Shown here piece by piece: positions 26,965-34,451 of a stretch of 64,000 nucleotides of DNA. The stretch is from assembly GCA_036489765.1 (NCBI GenBank), contig DASXFE010000149.1, forward strand, positions 1 to 64,000, given 5' to 3'. Below the pieces are notes generated by a model, which did not search any database, had not been told where the DNA came from, and was given only the letters and a program-made list of their open reading frames with translations. Each line of letters starts with the position of its first letter. Positions within the stretch are counted from its first letter, which is position 1. This stretch comes from DATARH01 sp036489765. GTDB taxonomy: Bacteria > Pseudomonadota > Alphaproteobacteria > ATCC43930 > CGMCC-115725. The translations under genes were made by a program, and so were the position numbers.

Positions 26965-27816
26965 TTATGGCTGGGGTGCGTGATAGGGAAACGGACCCGG
27001 GAAATCGCCGAGGACGGCGGTATGCGTCACCAGGCCGATCCCGTCGCGCCACAGATGAAGTTGGTAGCCTGGCGGCTCGAAGTTGAAATGGGCGCGCCGG
27101 CCGGGTTCGGTAATGTCCAGCAGAAGCTGGTGCGCGGTGGCCGGGGCGGTGCCGGCGATCGTGCCGGCGAAGCGGTGGTCGATTGTCCGGTGCATGTGGC
27201 CGCAGAGGATGCGCTCGACCTGCGGATGACGCCGGATCACCGAGGCGAACGCCTCGGCCGTGTAGAGCGGGTATTTGTCCATGTGGCGGATCGCGGTCAT
27301 AAAGGGCGGGTGGTGCATCAGCACCAGCGCCGGCCGATTGGGCTTGGCCGCCAGCGTCGAATCGAGCCAGGCGAGGCGCTCGGCGCATAATTCGCCGCCG
27401 TGGTCGCCCGGGATGTTCGTGTCGAGCGCGACGATGCGCATCGCGCCGCCCTCGATGACGTATTGGAGAAAGCCTTCGCTCGGCAGATACCCGTCGGCGA
27501 GAAAGGCGGCGCGCAGGTTTTCGCGGTTGTCGTGGTTGCCCGGGATCACATAGACCGGCATCGACGCCGCGGCGAGGATCTCGCGCAGATGGTCGTACTC
27601 GTCGGGGTTCCCGTGGTCGGTCAGGTCGCCGGTCAGCACCGCGATGTCGGGGCGCGGGTCGACCGCGTTGAGCGCGGCGATTGCGCGAGCGAGGCCCGCG
27701 CCGGTGTCGATACAGCTCCAGCCGTCGGGTGCGTCGGCCGGGATGGCACGGTGCGGCGCGTGAAAGATCTTGCCCCGGGCCAGGATGTGCGGGTCGGTGA
27801 TCTGGGCGACGAGCAT
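26965..27816 (-). CDS. Metallophosphoesterase, CpdA-like cyclic nucleotide phosphodiesterase type
   Basis: A 283-residue calcineurin-like phosphoesterase. The metal-binding blocks are in order: ITDPHI near the start, LTGDLTDHG, VIPGNHDNREN, a histidine in LMHHPPF, and CGHMHRTID. This pattern fits class III cyclic nucleotide phosphodiesterases such as CpdA, though lipid or other phosphodiester substrates cannot be excluded. A class III adenylate cyclase-like gene lies 9 kb away. The stop codon directly abuts the bidirectional terminator. Confidence 0.85.
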   Translation of the reverse strand: MLVAQITDPHILARGKIFHAPHRAIPADAPDGWSCIDTGAGLARAIAALNAVDPRPDIAVLTGDLTDHGNPDEYDHLREILAAASMPVYVIPGNHDNRENLRAAFLADGYLPSEGFLQYVIEGGAMRIVALDTNIPGDHGGELCAERLAWLDSTLAAKPNRPALVLMHHPPFMTAIRHMDKYPLYTAEAFASVIRRHPQVERILCGHMHRTIDHRFAGTIAGTAPATAHQLLLDITEPGRRAHFNFEPPGYQLHLWRDGIGLVTHTAVLGDFPGPFPYHAPQP

Positions 27817-27934
27817 CAGCCCTCCTCTCGCGATTGGCGAGCCAGGAGGGAACCGCAGATGAGCCCTGTCAACGTTTTCTTTGATTTTGCCGGATCGGAA
27901 CTCTACTACTAGCGGTGTTGTAGGAACGTTTCAG

Positions 27935-28834
27935 ATGATGTCGCCAATGACCGCCGATCTCGAAGACTTACGCCGACGTCTCGACGAGATCGACGACACA
28001 CTGCAAGATTTGCTGATCGATCGTTTCGAGATCGTCTTGCAGGTGGCGGCGGAAAAGCGCGGCGGCCAGGTCGCGCCGCATCAACCCGCGCGAGAGGCGG
28101 AGATCATCCGCCGGCTTGTCGCGCGCAACCGCGACCCCTTGCCCGACGACACCCTGGTGCGCATCTGGCGCGAGATGCTGTGCGGCACGACGCGGCTGCA
28201 GGGTACGTTCCGTGTCGCCGTCTACGCGCCGAGCGACGCGCCGGGGTTCTGGGATCTCGCCCGCGACCAGTATGGCAGTCATGCCGCAATGCAGCCGCAC
28301 CCGTCGGTCGGCGCCGTCATCCGCGCGGTTGCGGAGGGCCAGGCCGAAATCGGCGTTCTGCCGATGCCGCAGGAAGAAGAACTCGATCCGTGGTGGCTGC
28401 TGTTGCGGGCGCCGGGCCAGCAGCCGCCGCGCGTCGTCTCCCGGCTGCCGTTCGCCGGCCGCGGCAATATCCGTAGCGGCCGGGCCGACGCGCTCGCGAT
28501 CGGCCGCCTGGCGCCGCGGGCGACCGGCCGCGACCGCACGCTCTTCGTCGCCGAGATCGGGCCCGACATCAGCCGCGCCCGCATCTTCTCGATCCTTACG
28601 GGGGTCGGGCTCGAAGGAACGTTTCTCGGGCTTTGCGACCGCGCCGGCGCGACCGATGCCCTGATCGAGGTGCGCGGGATGGTGCCGCTCGACGACCCGC
28701 GGATCGATCGCTTCCGCGAGCAGTTCGGCAACGATCTGTATCGGCTGACCGAGCTTGGCGGCTATGCCGAGCCGCTGCACCTCGACACCCCGGCGCCCCG
28801 CCCTGCGGCAGAGCCGGTGGCGGCGAGGGGCTGA
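27935..28834 (+). CDS. Chorismate mutase (AroQ type) with C-terminal extension
   Basis: A 299-residue protein. The first 90 residues are the AroQ helical domain: LRRRLDEIDDTLQDLLIDR, EIVLQVAAEKR and PAREAEIIRRL carry the Arg/Lys/Glu residues that bind chorismate. The rest, about 200 residues, resembles the periplasmic-binding-like part of bacterial prephenate dehydratase relatives but I do not see the TRF motif of active dehydratase, so its role may be regulatory. It converts chorismate to prephenate. It starts the block chorismate mutase-hisC-tyrC. Adjacent ATGs at 27938 and 27947 are alternative starts. Confidence 0.82.
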   Translation: MMSPMTADLEDLRRRLDEIDDTLQDLLIDRFEIVLQVAAEKRGGQVAPHQPAREAEIIRRLVARNRDPLPDDTLVRIWREMLCGTTRLQGTFRVAVYAPSDAPGFWDLARDQYGSHAAMQPHPSVGAVIRAVAEGQAEIGVLPMPQEEELDPWWLLLRAPGQQPPRVVSRLPFAGRGNIRSGRADALAIGRLAPRATGRDRTLFVAEIGPDISRARIFSILTGVGLEGTFLGLCDRAGATDALIEVRGMVPLDDPRIDRFREQFGNDLYRLTELGGYAEPLHLDTPAPRPAAEPVAARG

Positions 28835-28838
28835 CCCG

Positions 28839-29942
28839 GTGGCGGACGACAAGGCCGCACCCGAGCCGGGTCCCGGCATCCTCGACATCGCGCCCTACAT
28901 CGGCGGTGAGGCCAAGATCGAAGGGATCGCCAAGCCGATCCGCCTTGCCTCGAACGAAAGCGCGCTCGGCCCCAGCCCCAAGGCGGTCGCCGCCTATCGC
29001 GCCCTCGCCGGCGACATCTTCCGCTATCCCGACGGCAGCAGCGAGGCACTCAGAGAGGCGCTCGGCCGCGCCCATGGGCTCGACCCGGCGCGGATCGTCT
29101 GCGGTTCGGGGTCGGACGAGCTGATCGGGCTGATGATCCGCTGCTATGCCGGGCCGGATGACGAGGTGCTTTACAGCCGGCACGGTTTCCTGATGTACCC
29201 GATCGGCGCGATGGCGGTCGGCGCGACCCCGGTTCCGGCGCCGGAAAAGAACCTGACGGCCGATGTCGACGCGCTCCTCGCGCGTGTCACCGACAAGACC
29301 AAGCTGGTCTTTATCGCTAACCCGAACAATCCGACCGGCACCTACATCTCCGAGCGCGAGGTCGAGCGGCTCCACGCCGGGCTGCCCGGGCGTGTGATCC
29401 TGGCGATCGATGCGGCCTATGCCGAATTCGTGAACCGGAACGACTACGAGCCCGGCCGGCGCCTCGTGGACCGCTTCGGGAATGTCGTAATGCTGCGCAC
29501 GTTCTCGAAGATCTACGCGCTCGCCGGCCTTCGGCTCGGCTGGCTCTACGGGCCCCCGCCGGTCGTCGACGTGCTCAACCGCGTACGCGGCCCGTTCAAC
29601 GTCAACGCCGCCGCGCTCGCTGCCGGGGTCGCCGCGGTCGAGGACACCGAGGCGGTCGCCCGGGCCCGCGCCCATAACGATATATGGCTGCCATGGATGT
29701 CGGAGCGGTTGGCCAAGCTCGGCCTCAACCCGACGCCGAGCGTCGGCAATTTCGTCCTGCCGCGCTTTCCGGACGACCCGAAGCATAACGCCGACGCCGG
29801 CTTTGCCTACCTGCAAGTCCGCGGGATCATCACCCGCAAGATGGGCGGCTACGGCCTCCCGGCCTGTTTGCGCATCACCATCGGGCTGGGCGAGGAAAAT
29901 GAAAAGGTCGCCGCGACCCTGGCTGAATTCATGGCGCAGTAG
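28839..29942 (+). CDS. hisC: Histidinol-phosphate/aromatic aminotransferase
   Basis: A 367-residue class I/II PLP aminotransferase. It shows LASNESALGPSPKAV, CGSGSDELIGLM, NPNNPTGTYIS, and the cofactor lysine in RTFSKIYALAGLRLGW. It transaminates histidinol phosphate, and in this gene order (between chorismate mutase and a prephenate dehydrogenase) it probably also handles aromatic keto acids. The GTG at 28839 starts 4 bases after the chorismate mutase stop and gives VADDKAAPEPGPGILDI; upstream residues in the open frame are mutase-coding DNA. Translation is probably coupled. Confidence 0.92.
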   Translation: MADDKAAPEPGPGILDIAPYIGGEAKIEGIAKPIRLASNESALGPSPKAVAAYRALAGDIFRYPDGSSEALREALGRAHGLDPARIVCGSGSDELIGLMIRCYAGPDDEVLYSRHGFLMYPIGAMAVGATPVPAPEKNLTADVDALLARVTDKTKLVFIANPNNPTGTYISEREVERLHAGLPGRVILAIDAAYAEFVNRNDYEPGRRLVDRFGNVVMLRTFSKIYALAGLRLGWLYGPPPVVDVLNRVRGPFNVNAAALAAGVAAVEDTEAVARARAHNDIWLPWMSERLAKLGLNPTPSVGNFVLPRFPDDPKHNADAGFAYLQVRGIITRKMGGYGLPACLRITIGLGEENEKVAATLAEFMAQ

Positions 29943-29969
29943 GGGCTTTACCGGTCGCATCAGAAGCGC

Positions 29970-30075
29970 CACCTTGGCTGGGCCTGGCCCGGCCACCCAC
30001 GCCACGCCCGGAAAGATGGCGGTTCATCTGTTCGAACCGCCTCATGGCTGCCCGGGCCAAGCCTCGGGCAAGGCG
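29970..30075. repeat. Palindromic intergenic repeat, family E copy 2
   Basis: Contains CGGCCACCCACGCCACGC, identical to the copy at 3825-3899, plus the facing GGCGGTTCatctgtTCGAACCGCC hairpin and CCCGGGCCAAGCCTCGGG. It sits between hisC and the dehydrogenase gene, apparently inserted within an operon. Confidence 0.6.
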
Positions 30076-30098
30076 ATCTCTTTGAGGGTAAGAAGAAT

Positions 30099-30992
30099 TT
30101 GACCGCCGCAAGCTCACACCTCTTCAACCGCGTCGCCCTTGTAGGCATCGGGCTGATCGGATCGTCTCTCGCCCGCGTGCTGCGCCGGGATTGCCCCGAG
30201 ACGACGATCGTCGCCTGCGCCCGCCGCGCCGAGACGCTGGCGGCCTGCACGCGGCTCGGTATCGCGGACGAGGTCACCGACGACCCGGTCGCCGCGGTCG
30301 CGGGCGCCGATCTCGTCGTCCTCGCCACCCCGCTTTCGGCCTATGCCGAGCTTGCCCAGCGCATTGCCCCGGCGCTCGCGAAGGGCGCGATCGTCACCGA
30401 TGTCGGCTCGTGCAAGGCGGCGGTAATCCGCGACCTGGCGCCGGTCAAGGCAGCCGGCATCCGCATCGTCCCCGGCCATCCGGTCGCCGGTACCGAGCAT
30501 TCCGGCCCCGAGGCCGGGTTCGCCGAGCTGTTCGAGAACCGCTGGTGCATCCTGACCCCCGAGCCCGACGCCGATCCCGATGCCGTCGCCAAGGTCACGC
30601 GTCTCTGGCAGCTCGCGCGGATGCGCGTGACGACAATGCCGGCCGAGCATCACGACCGCGTGCTGGCCGTGACCTCGCATCTGCCGCATCTGATCGCCTA
30701 TACGATCGTCGGCACCGCGGCCACGCTTGGCGACGATCTCAAATCCGAGGTCATCGCGTTCTCGGCCGGCGGCTTCCGCGACTTCACCCGCATCGCCGCC
30801 TCCGACCCCGTCATGTGGCGCGACATCTTCATCAAGAACCGCGAGGCCGTACTCGACATCCTCCAGCGCTTCAGCGAGGACCTGACCGCGCTCCAGCGCG
30901 CGATCCGTTATGGCGAAGGCGACACGCTCGAAAAGAAATTCACCGAAACCCGCGCCGTCCGCCGCTCGGTGATCGAGGCGAAGCAGGCATAG
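30099..30992 (+). CDS. tyrC: Prephenate/arogenate dehydrogenase
   Basis: A 297-residue tyrosine-branch dehydrogenase. The NAD(P) fold VALVGIGLIGSSLARVL opens it, followed by GADLVVLATPL, VTDVGSCKAAVI, and the substrate-site segment PGHPVAGTEHSGPEAG. It oxidatively decarboxylates prephenate or arogenate; which one cannot be read from sequence. A TTG start at 30099 is used because no ATG or GTG precedes the Rossmann fold at a sensible place; only a weak AAGAAG precedes it. It follows hisC after a family E repeat. Confidence 0.9.
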   Translation: MTAASSHLFNRVALVGIGLIGSSLARVLRRDCPETTIVACARRAETLAACTRLGIADEVTDDPVAAVAGADLVVLATPLSAYAELAQRIAPALAKGAIVTDVGSCKAAVIRDLAPVKAAGIRIVPGHPVAGTEHSGPEAGFAELFENRWCILTPEPDADPDAVAKVTRLWQLARMRVTTMPAEHHDRVLAVTSHLPHLIAYTIVGTAATLGDDLKSEVIAFSAGGFRDFTRIAASDPVMWRDIFIKNREAVLDILQRFSEDLTALQRAIRYGEGDTLEKKFTETRAVRRSVIEAKQA

Positions 30993-31092
30993 CCGGAGCT
31001 TTCGCCGCGCTTCGTCGGTGGTCGAAACGTCTCTTCCTTCCAACCTGCCGGAAAGCGCCTAGATTCCTCCTGTCACTGGAAAGGAGGCGCGG

Positions 31093-31440
31093 ATGCATGC
31101 GGTGATCTTCGAGGTCGTGCCGGCCGAGGGACATTTCGATGACTACCTCGGCATCGCGGCCAAATTGAAGCCTGAGCTCGGAAAGATCGACGGGTTCATC
31201 TCGGTCGAACGGTTCGAAAGCCTGACGCAGAAGGGCAAGATCCTGTCGCTTTCGTTCTGGCGCGATGAAGAGGCCGTCATCCGCTGGCGCCAGCACGAGC
31301 AGCATCACCGTGCCCAGCTCGCCGGCCGCGCCGGTGTCTTCGCCGATTACCGCCTGCGAGTCGCCGCCGTCATCCGCGATTACGGGATGGACTCACGCGA
31401 GGAAGCGCCGCAGCAAATGCCGCCGAAGGGGGAGCGATAG
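31093..31440 (+). CDS. Antibiotic biosynthesis monooxygenase-type (ABM) small protein
   Basis: 115 residues with the ferredoxin-like dimeric alpha/beta barrel pattern of the ABM family: MHAVIFEVVPAEGHFDDY at the start and FISVERFESLTQKGKILSLS followed by FWRDEEAVIRWRQHEQHH. Members include heme- or quinone-degrading monooxygenases and many of unknown role. A strong AAAGGAGG is 7 bases before the ATG. It lies 100 bases after tyrC and converges with the DUF2125 gene 4 bases later. Confidence 0.85.
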   Translation: MHAVIFEVVPAEGHFDDYLGIAAKLKPELGKIDGFISVERFESLTQKGKILSLSFWRDEEAVIRWRQHEQHHRAQLAGRAGVFADYRLRVAAVIRDYGMDSREEAPQQMPPKGER

Positions 31441-31444
31441 CCGC

Positions 31445-32473
31445 TCACTTGCCCCAATCGATCTTAGGGACCCGCCCGAAGGTGATCGGGCCCATCGACA
31501 GGATGCCGTCCTCTAAGGTCAGCGTGGCCGGGAGACGGGGCTTGCCGTCGGGGCCGGGCCTCGCGAGGAGCCCGAGGAGGAGGTTGATCTTGCCCGCATT
31601 GCTGCCTTTGACCTGACCGCCGGAAACCAGCGACCTGAGCAGCTTGTCGTAGCCGCCGAGCGATCCCGAGAGGCTGCCCTCCGGCTGCAGGTCGCGGTCG
31701 AGGGCGAGCGTGCCTTTGGCGTCGAGGTCGACGCCGCCCCAGCCCAGGTGGAGATGGTCGAGCTCGATCGTCCCGCCGGCGTCGCGCCACCCGGTGGCGG
31801 CCTGGCGCGCCGGGCCGGGCGGGATCGGGCCCATCACGGTCAGACCGATCGCCGCGTCGTCGATCGAGCCGCCCAGCTCTTGCGGCGCCAGCGGCACCGA
31901 CAACCCGGCGAGGTCGAGCGCGATCGCGATATTGCGGTCGGTATCGGTTTTGGGCGGTGCGGCAGGGAGCTCGAGCCAGACCTGGGCGGTTTTCGCGATA
32001 GCGGGGGCGCCGGGCCAGGCGGCGGCGGTGCCGGTCGCATCGGTGAGACGCAGCCAGATCGCCGCGCCGCCTTGCCTGCCGGCGGCAACCATGCCGGTCG
32101 CATCCTTGGCCTTGAGGCTCGCGATCTTTTCGCTGGAGAGGCTCAGCCCCTGCGGTGTCGCCAGCGCCGCGGCGTGGAGGTTGCCGGCGCCGACGGTCGC
32201 GATGAGGCGCGGTGCGGTCAGCTCGCCGGCGAGGTTCGGCGCCGTGCTGACGATCCGGGCACTGGTGAACTCGATGCGGAACGAGAACGGGTAGCCGCCG
32301 ACCGCCAGCGTCTGCCACGACGCGTCGACGCCCTGCGTCCGCATCGAGGCGGCCCATTGTGCGGCGCCGTCCGCGATGCGCCCGGCGGCGATTCGCCAGA
32401 ATACGCTGTACCCGCCCACGCCGATGACCAGGAGGATTGCGGCGATGAGGCCGAGGCGAGCCGGGCGACGCAT
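31445..32473 (-). CDS. DUF2125 family membrane-anchored protein
   Basis: 342 residues. One N-terminal membrane segment (residues about 6-26, LGLIAAILLVIGVGGYSVFW) anchors a large periplasmic beta-rich domain. The sequence WQTLAVGGYPFSFRIEFTSA and PQELGGSIDDAAIGLTVMGP are typical of DUF2125, an uncharacterised alphaproteobacterial family usually found near the tyrosine-branch dehydrogenase. The start MRRPARL was chosen since the upstream in-frame residues have no ribosome site. Divergent from the putative selenoprotein gene, with 77 bases between. Confidence 0.85.
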   Translation of the reverse strand: MRRPARLGLIAAILLVIGVGGYSVFWRIAAGRIADGAAQWAASMRTQGVDASWQTLAVGGYPFSFRIEFTSARIVSTAPNLAGELTAPRLIATVGAGNLHAAALATPQGLSLSSEKIASLKAKDATGMVAAGRQGGAAIWLRLTDATGTAAAWPGAPAIAKTAQVWLELPAAPPKTDTDRNIAIALDLAGLSVPLAPQELGGSIDDAAIGLTVMGPIPPGPARQAATGWRDAGGTIELDHLHLGWGGVDLDAKGTLALDRDLQPEGSLSGSLGGYDKLLRSLVSGGQVKGSNAGKINLLLGLLARPGPDGKPRLPATLTLEDGILSMGPITFGRVPKIDWGK

Positions 32474-32550
32474 CAGGGTTGTCTCCTGCGGGGTTGTCGG
32501 GCGGGGTCTAACGGGGTAATCCTCAGTCGGCAACGAATTCGGAGTGAGAC

Positions 32551-33318
32551 ATGGCCACCGCCGCGCCACTGAAGGCGTTCTGGCAGCCGGGTTGAACCAG
32601 CTGCCTGAGACTCAAGGAGTTTCTCTCGGTCCGTGGGATCGAGTTCGAATCGATCAATATTCTTGAAGACCCTGCCGGCCGGGCGGAACTGACGCGTCTC
32701 GGCGCGCGGTCGATTCCGGTCCTGTCGCGCGGCGACGAGTTCGTCTTCGCGCAAAACATCAGCCAGGTCGTCGCCTTTCTGAAGCTCAACGAGAAAACCG
32801 GCCCCGTTCTGTCGCCGGCGCAGCTCTATGAGCGGATGGAGCGGTATATCGACGCGGCGTTGCGGATGATCCCGCAGATGCCGGACGACCAGCTCGAAAC
32901 CCTGACCCCGGGTCGGCCGCGGGCCTATGGCCGCCTCGCGCACCATATGTTCCGCATCTGCGAGGCCTTTACCGAGGTCGCCGGCGGCAAGTTCTTCGCC
33001 CAGGGAATGCCGGGCGAAGTCAACGACCCGAAGGAGATGGCCTCGACCGCCGCGCTCACCGAGTACGGGCGGCGGGTCAAGTCCACGGTGGACAACTGGT
33101 GGGCGACGACGCCCGACAAGGCGTCGCAGGCCGAGGTCGACACCTATTACGGCAAGCAGAAGCTGCACGAGGTGCAGGAGCGCGCGACCTGGCATATCGG
33201 CCAGCACACCCGGCAATGGGTGATGTTGCTCGACATGCACGGCATCAAGGCCGACCGACCCCTGGGCGAGGCCGACTTCGCCGACCTGCCGATGCCGAAG
33301 CAGGTGTGGGACGGCTGA
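32551..33318 (+). CDS. Probable selenoprotein: glutaredoxin-like UxxC domain fused to a DinB-like domain
   Basis: 255 codons with one in-frame TGA at codon 15 (32593-32595). Reading it as selenocysteine (U) gives LKAFWQPG-U-TSCLRLKEFL, so U replaces the first Cys of a thioredoxin-fold CxxC. Further fold signs are RGIEFESINILEDP and the cis-proline loop RSIPVLSRGDEF. Residues about 90-255 form a helical DinB-like domain (RMERYIDAALRMIP, YGRLAHHMFRICEAF, HIGQHTRQWVML) whose histidines could bind metal. GGAG sits 6 bases before the ATG. From memory, relatives have WQPGCTSCLR at this place. Codon use on both sides of the TGA is normal, which argues against a pseudogene. Standard calling would begin at 32836 and lose the redox domain. 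Confidence 0.8.
32604..32629 (+). promoter_or_regulatory. Candidate bacterial SECIS hairpin after the UGA
   Basis: Starting 9 bases after the TGA, CC-U-GAGA-CUC can pair with GAG-UU-UCUC-UC-GG around an AAG loop, giving nine base pairs with bulged uridines on the 3' side. The loop lies about 19 to 21 bases after the UGA, inside the 16-37 base range known for bacterial SECIS elements, and carries a G. The fold was drawn by eye, not computed. Confidence 0.5.
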
Positions 33319-33334
33319 TAGCGCCTGAGAGGCG

Positions 33335-33451
33335 GTGCGTCCTTCAAGACGCCCGCTTCGCGGGCTCCCCAGGATGAGCTAGGTTTTGGCGAGCCCAACC
33401 GGCTTTCCTCATCCTGAGGAGCGGGCGCAGCCCGCGTCTCGAAGGACGCAC
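33335..33451. repeat. Palindromic intergenic repeat, family B copy 1
   Basis: The outer arms GTGCGTCCTTC and GTCTCGAAGGACGCAC face each other, and the inner arms CCCAGGATGAG and CTCATCCTGAGGAGC flank a centre of about 45 bases. A second copy lies at 34306-34439, sharing CTCATCCTGAGGAGC and GTCTCGAAGGACGCAC. It fills the gap between the selenoprotein gene and chaC. Confidence 0.85.
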
Positions 33452-33465
33452 AGCGCCTGCGCCAA

Positions 33466-34068
33466 ATGTCCCTCCTCGAAGCCCACCCCTACGTATCGCC
33501 GCTGCCGATCGACCCGATGCCGGACTGGGTGCGGGCGCTCGCCGACCCGGTCTGGGTCTTCGCCTATGGCTCGCTGATGTGGAACCCCGAGATGGCGTTC
33601 GCCGAGACGCGGCCGGCCGTCCTCCATGGCTTCCACCGGCGTTTCTGCCTCTATTCGCGTGACTATCGCGGCACCCCGGAGCGGCCGGGGCTGGTCCTGG
33701 GACTCGACCGCGGCGGCTCCTGCCGCGGCCTCGCCCGACGCCTCCCGCCCGATGCGCTCGCCGCCGCAATAGACCGCCTATGGGGGCGAGAGATGGCCGG
33801 CCGGGTCTACGCCATGCGGCCCGTGACCGTGACCACGCCGGAGGGACCGGTCGCCGCCTACGCATTTGTCGTACGACGCGACAATATCGACTATGCGGGA
33901 AGGTTGCCGATCGATCGGGTGGCCCAGATCATCTCGGTGGCGGTCGGCGGCCGCGGGACGGGCAGGGATTACCTCGCCAACACGGTGCGCCATCTCGATG
34001 AATTGGGGATCAGGGATCGGGGGCTGCAGAGGCTGGATGAAATCGTAGGGCGGATAAGCGTAGCGTAA
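33466..34068 (+). CDS. chaC: ChaC-like gamma-glutamylcyclotransferase
   Basis: A 200-residue enzyme that splits glutathione into 5-oxoproline and Cys-Gly. The substrate-loop motif is VFAYGSLMWNP near residue 30, followed by HGFHRRFCLYSRDYRGTPERPG and the catalytic glutamate region in GREMAGRVYAMRP. Its last residues, GRISVA and the stop, are written by the left arm of a palindromic repeat (34044-34130), so the native C-terminus was probably changed. It neighbours a probable thiol-redox selenoprotein, which fits a glutathione theme (inference). Confidence 0.9.
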   Translation: MSLLEAHPYVSPLPIDPMPDWVRALADPVWVFAYGSLMWNPEMAFAETRPAVLHGFHRRFCLYSRDYRGTPERPGLVLGLDRGGSCRGLARRLPPDALAAAIDRLWGREMAGRVYAMRPVTVTTPEGPVAAYAFVVRRDNIDYAGRLPIDRVAQIISVAVGGRGTGRDYLANTVRHLDELGIRDRGLQRLDEIVGRISVA

Positions 34069-34130
34069 TCCGCCGCCATCCCTTGCGTGGTCTCCACGCG
34101 GCGGATTGCACGACGCCTATCCGCCCTACG
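34044..34130. repeat. Palindromic repeat, family C, overlapping the end of chaC
   Basis: CGTAGGGCGGATAAGCGTAG...TAATCCGCC faces GGCGGATTGCACGACGCC and ends in TATCCGCCCTACG. This is the GTAGGGCGGATAAGCG-type element that I remember from many proteobacterial genomes. Its first 25 bases supply the final codons and TAA stop of chaC. Confidence 0.85.
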
Positions 34131-34175
34131 GGCTGTGCTATCCTCTGCGACAACTCCTTGGCAGGAGCCCCCGTC

Positions 34176-34289
34176 ATGCCTGCGACCAAGAATTTTCCGG
34201 TTTTCGATTGCGACAGCTACGTCGTCGAGCCGCCGATGAAGGTGACCGAGCGGGTCGAGGAATACCAGCCGACTATATTGCCATGGTGA
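34176..34289 (+). pseudogene. Truncated amidohydrolase N-terminus (remnant)
   Basis: Only 37 codons: MPATKNFPVFDCDSYVVEPP, then KVTERVEEYQP and a stop. This matches the start of Amidohydrolase_2 family enzymes, which usually read FDCDSHVVEPP. The metal-binding histidine is tyrosine here, and the remaining 300 or more residues are missing. AGGAG lies about 8 bases before the ATG. The stop is followed 16 bases later by a family B repeat, which may mark the deletion junction. Confidence 0.65.
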
Positions 34290-34305
34290 GCATTGGATTT
34301 GCGCC

Positions 34306-34439
34306 GTGCTTCCTTCGAGACGCGCCCTGCGGACGCTCCTCAGGATGAGGAAGGCTCGTGATGCCGTCAGCTTTGACGCAGCCCCACCATCTCTCCTCAT
34401 CCTGAGGAGCCTGCAGGGCGGGCGTCTCGAAGGACGCAC
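34306..34439. repeat. Palindromic intergenic repeat, family B copy 2
   Basis: Same arms as 33335-33451: CCTTCGAGACGC / GCGTCTCGAAGG outside and GCTCCTCAGGATGAGGA / TCCTCATCCTGAGGAGC inside, around a different centre of about 45 bases. It lies between the amidohydrolase remnant and eutB and ends 12 bases before the eutB start codon, so it covers the place where a eutB promoter or leader would be. Confidence 0.85.
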
Positions 34440-34451
34440 TGAGCCTCGGCC

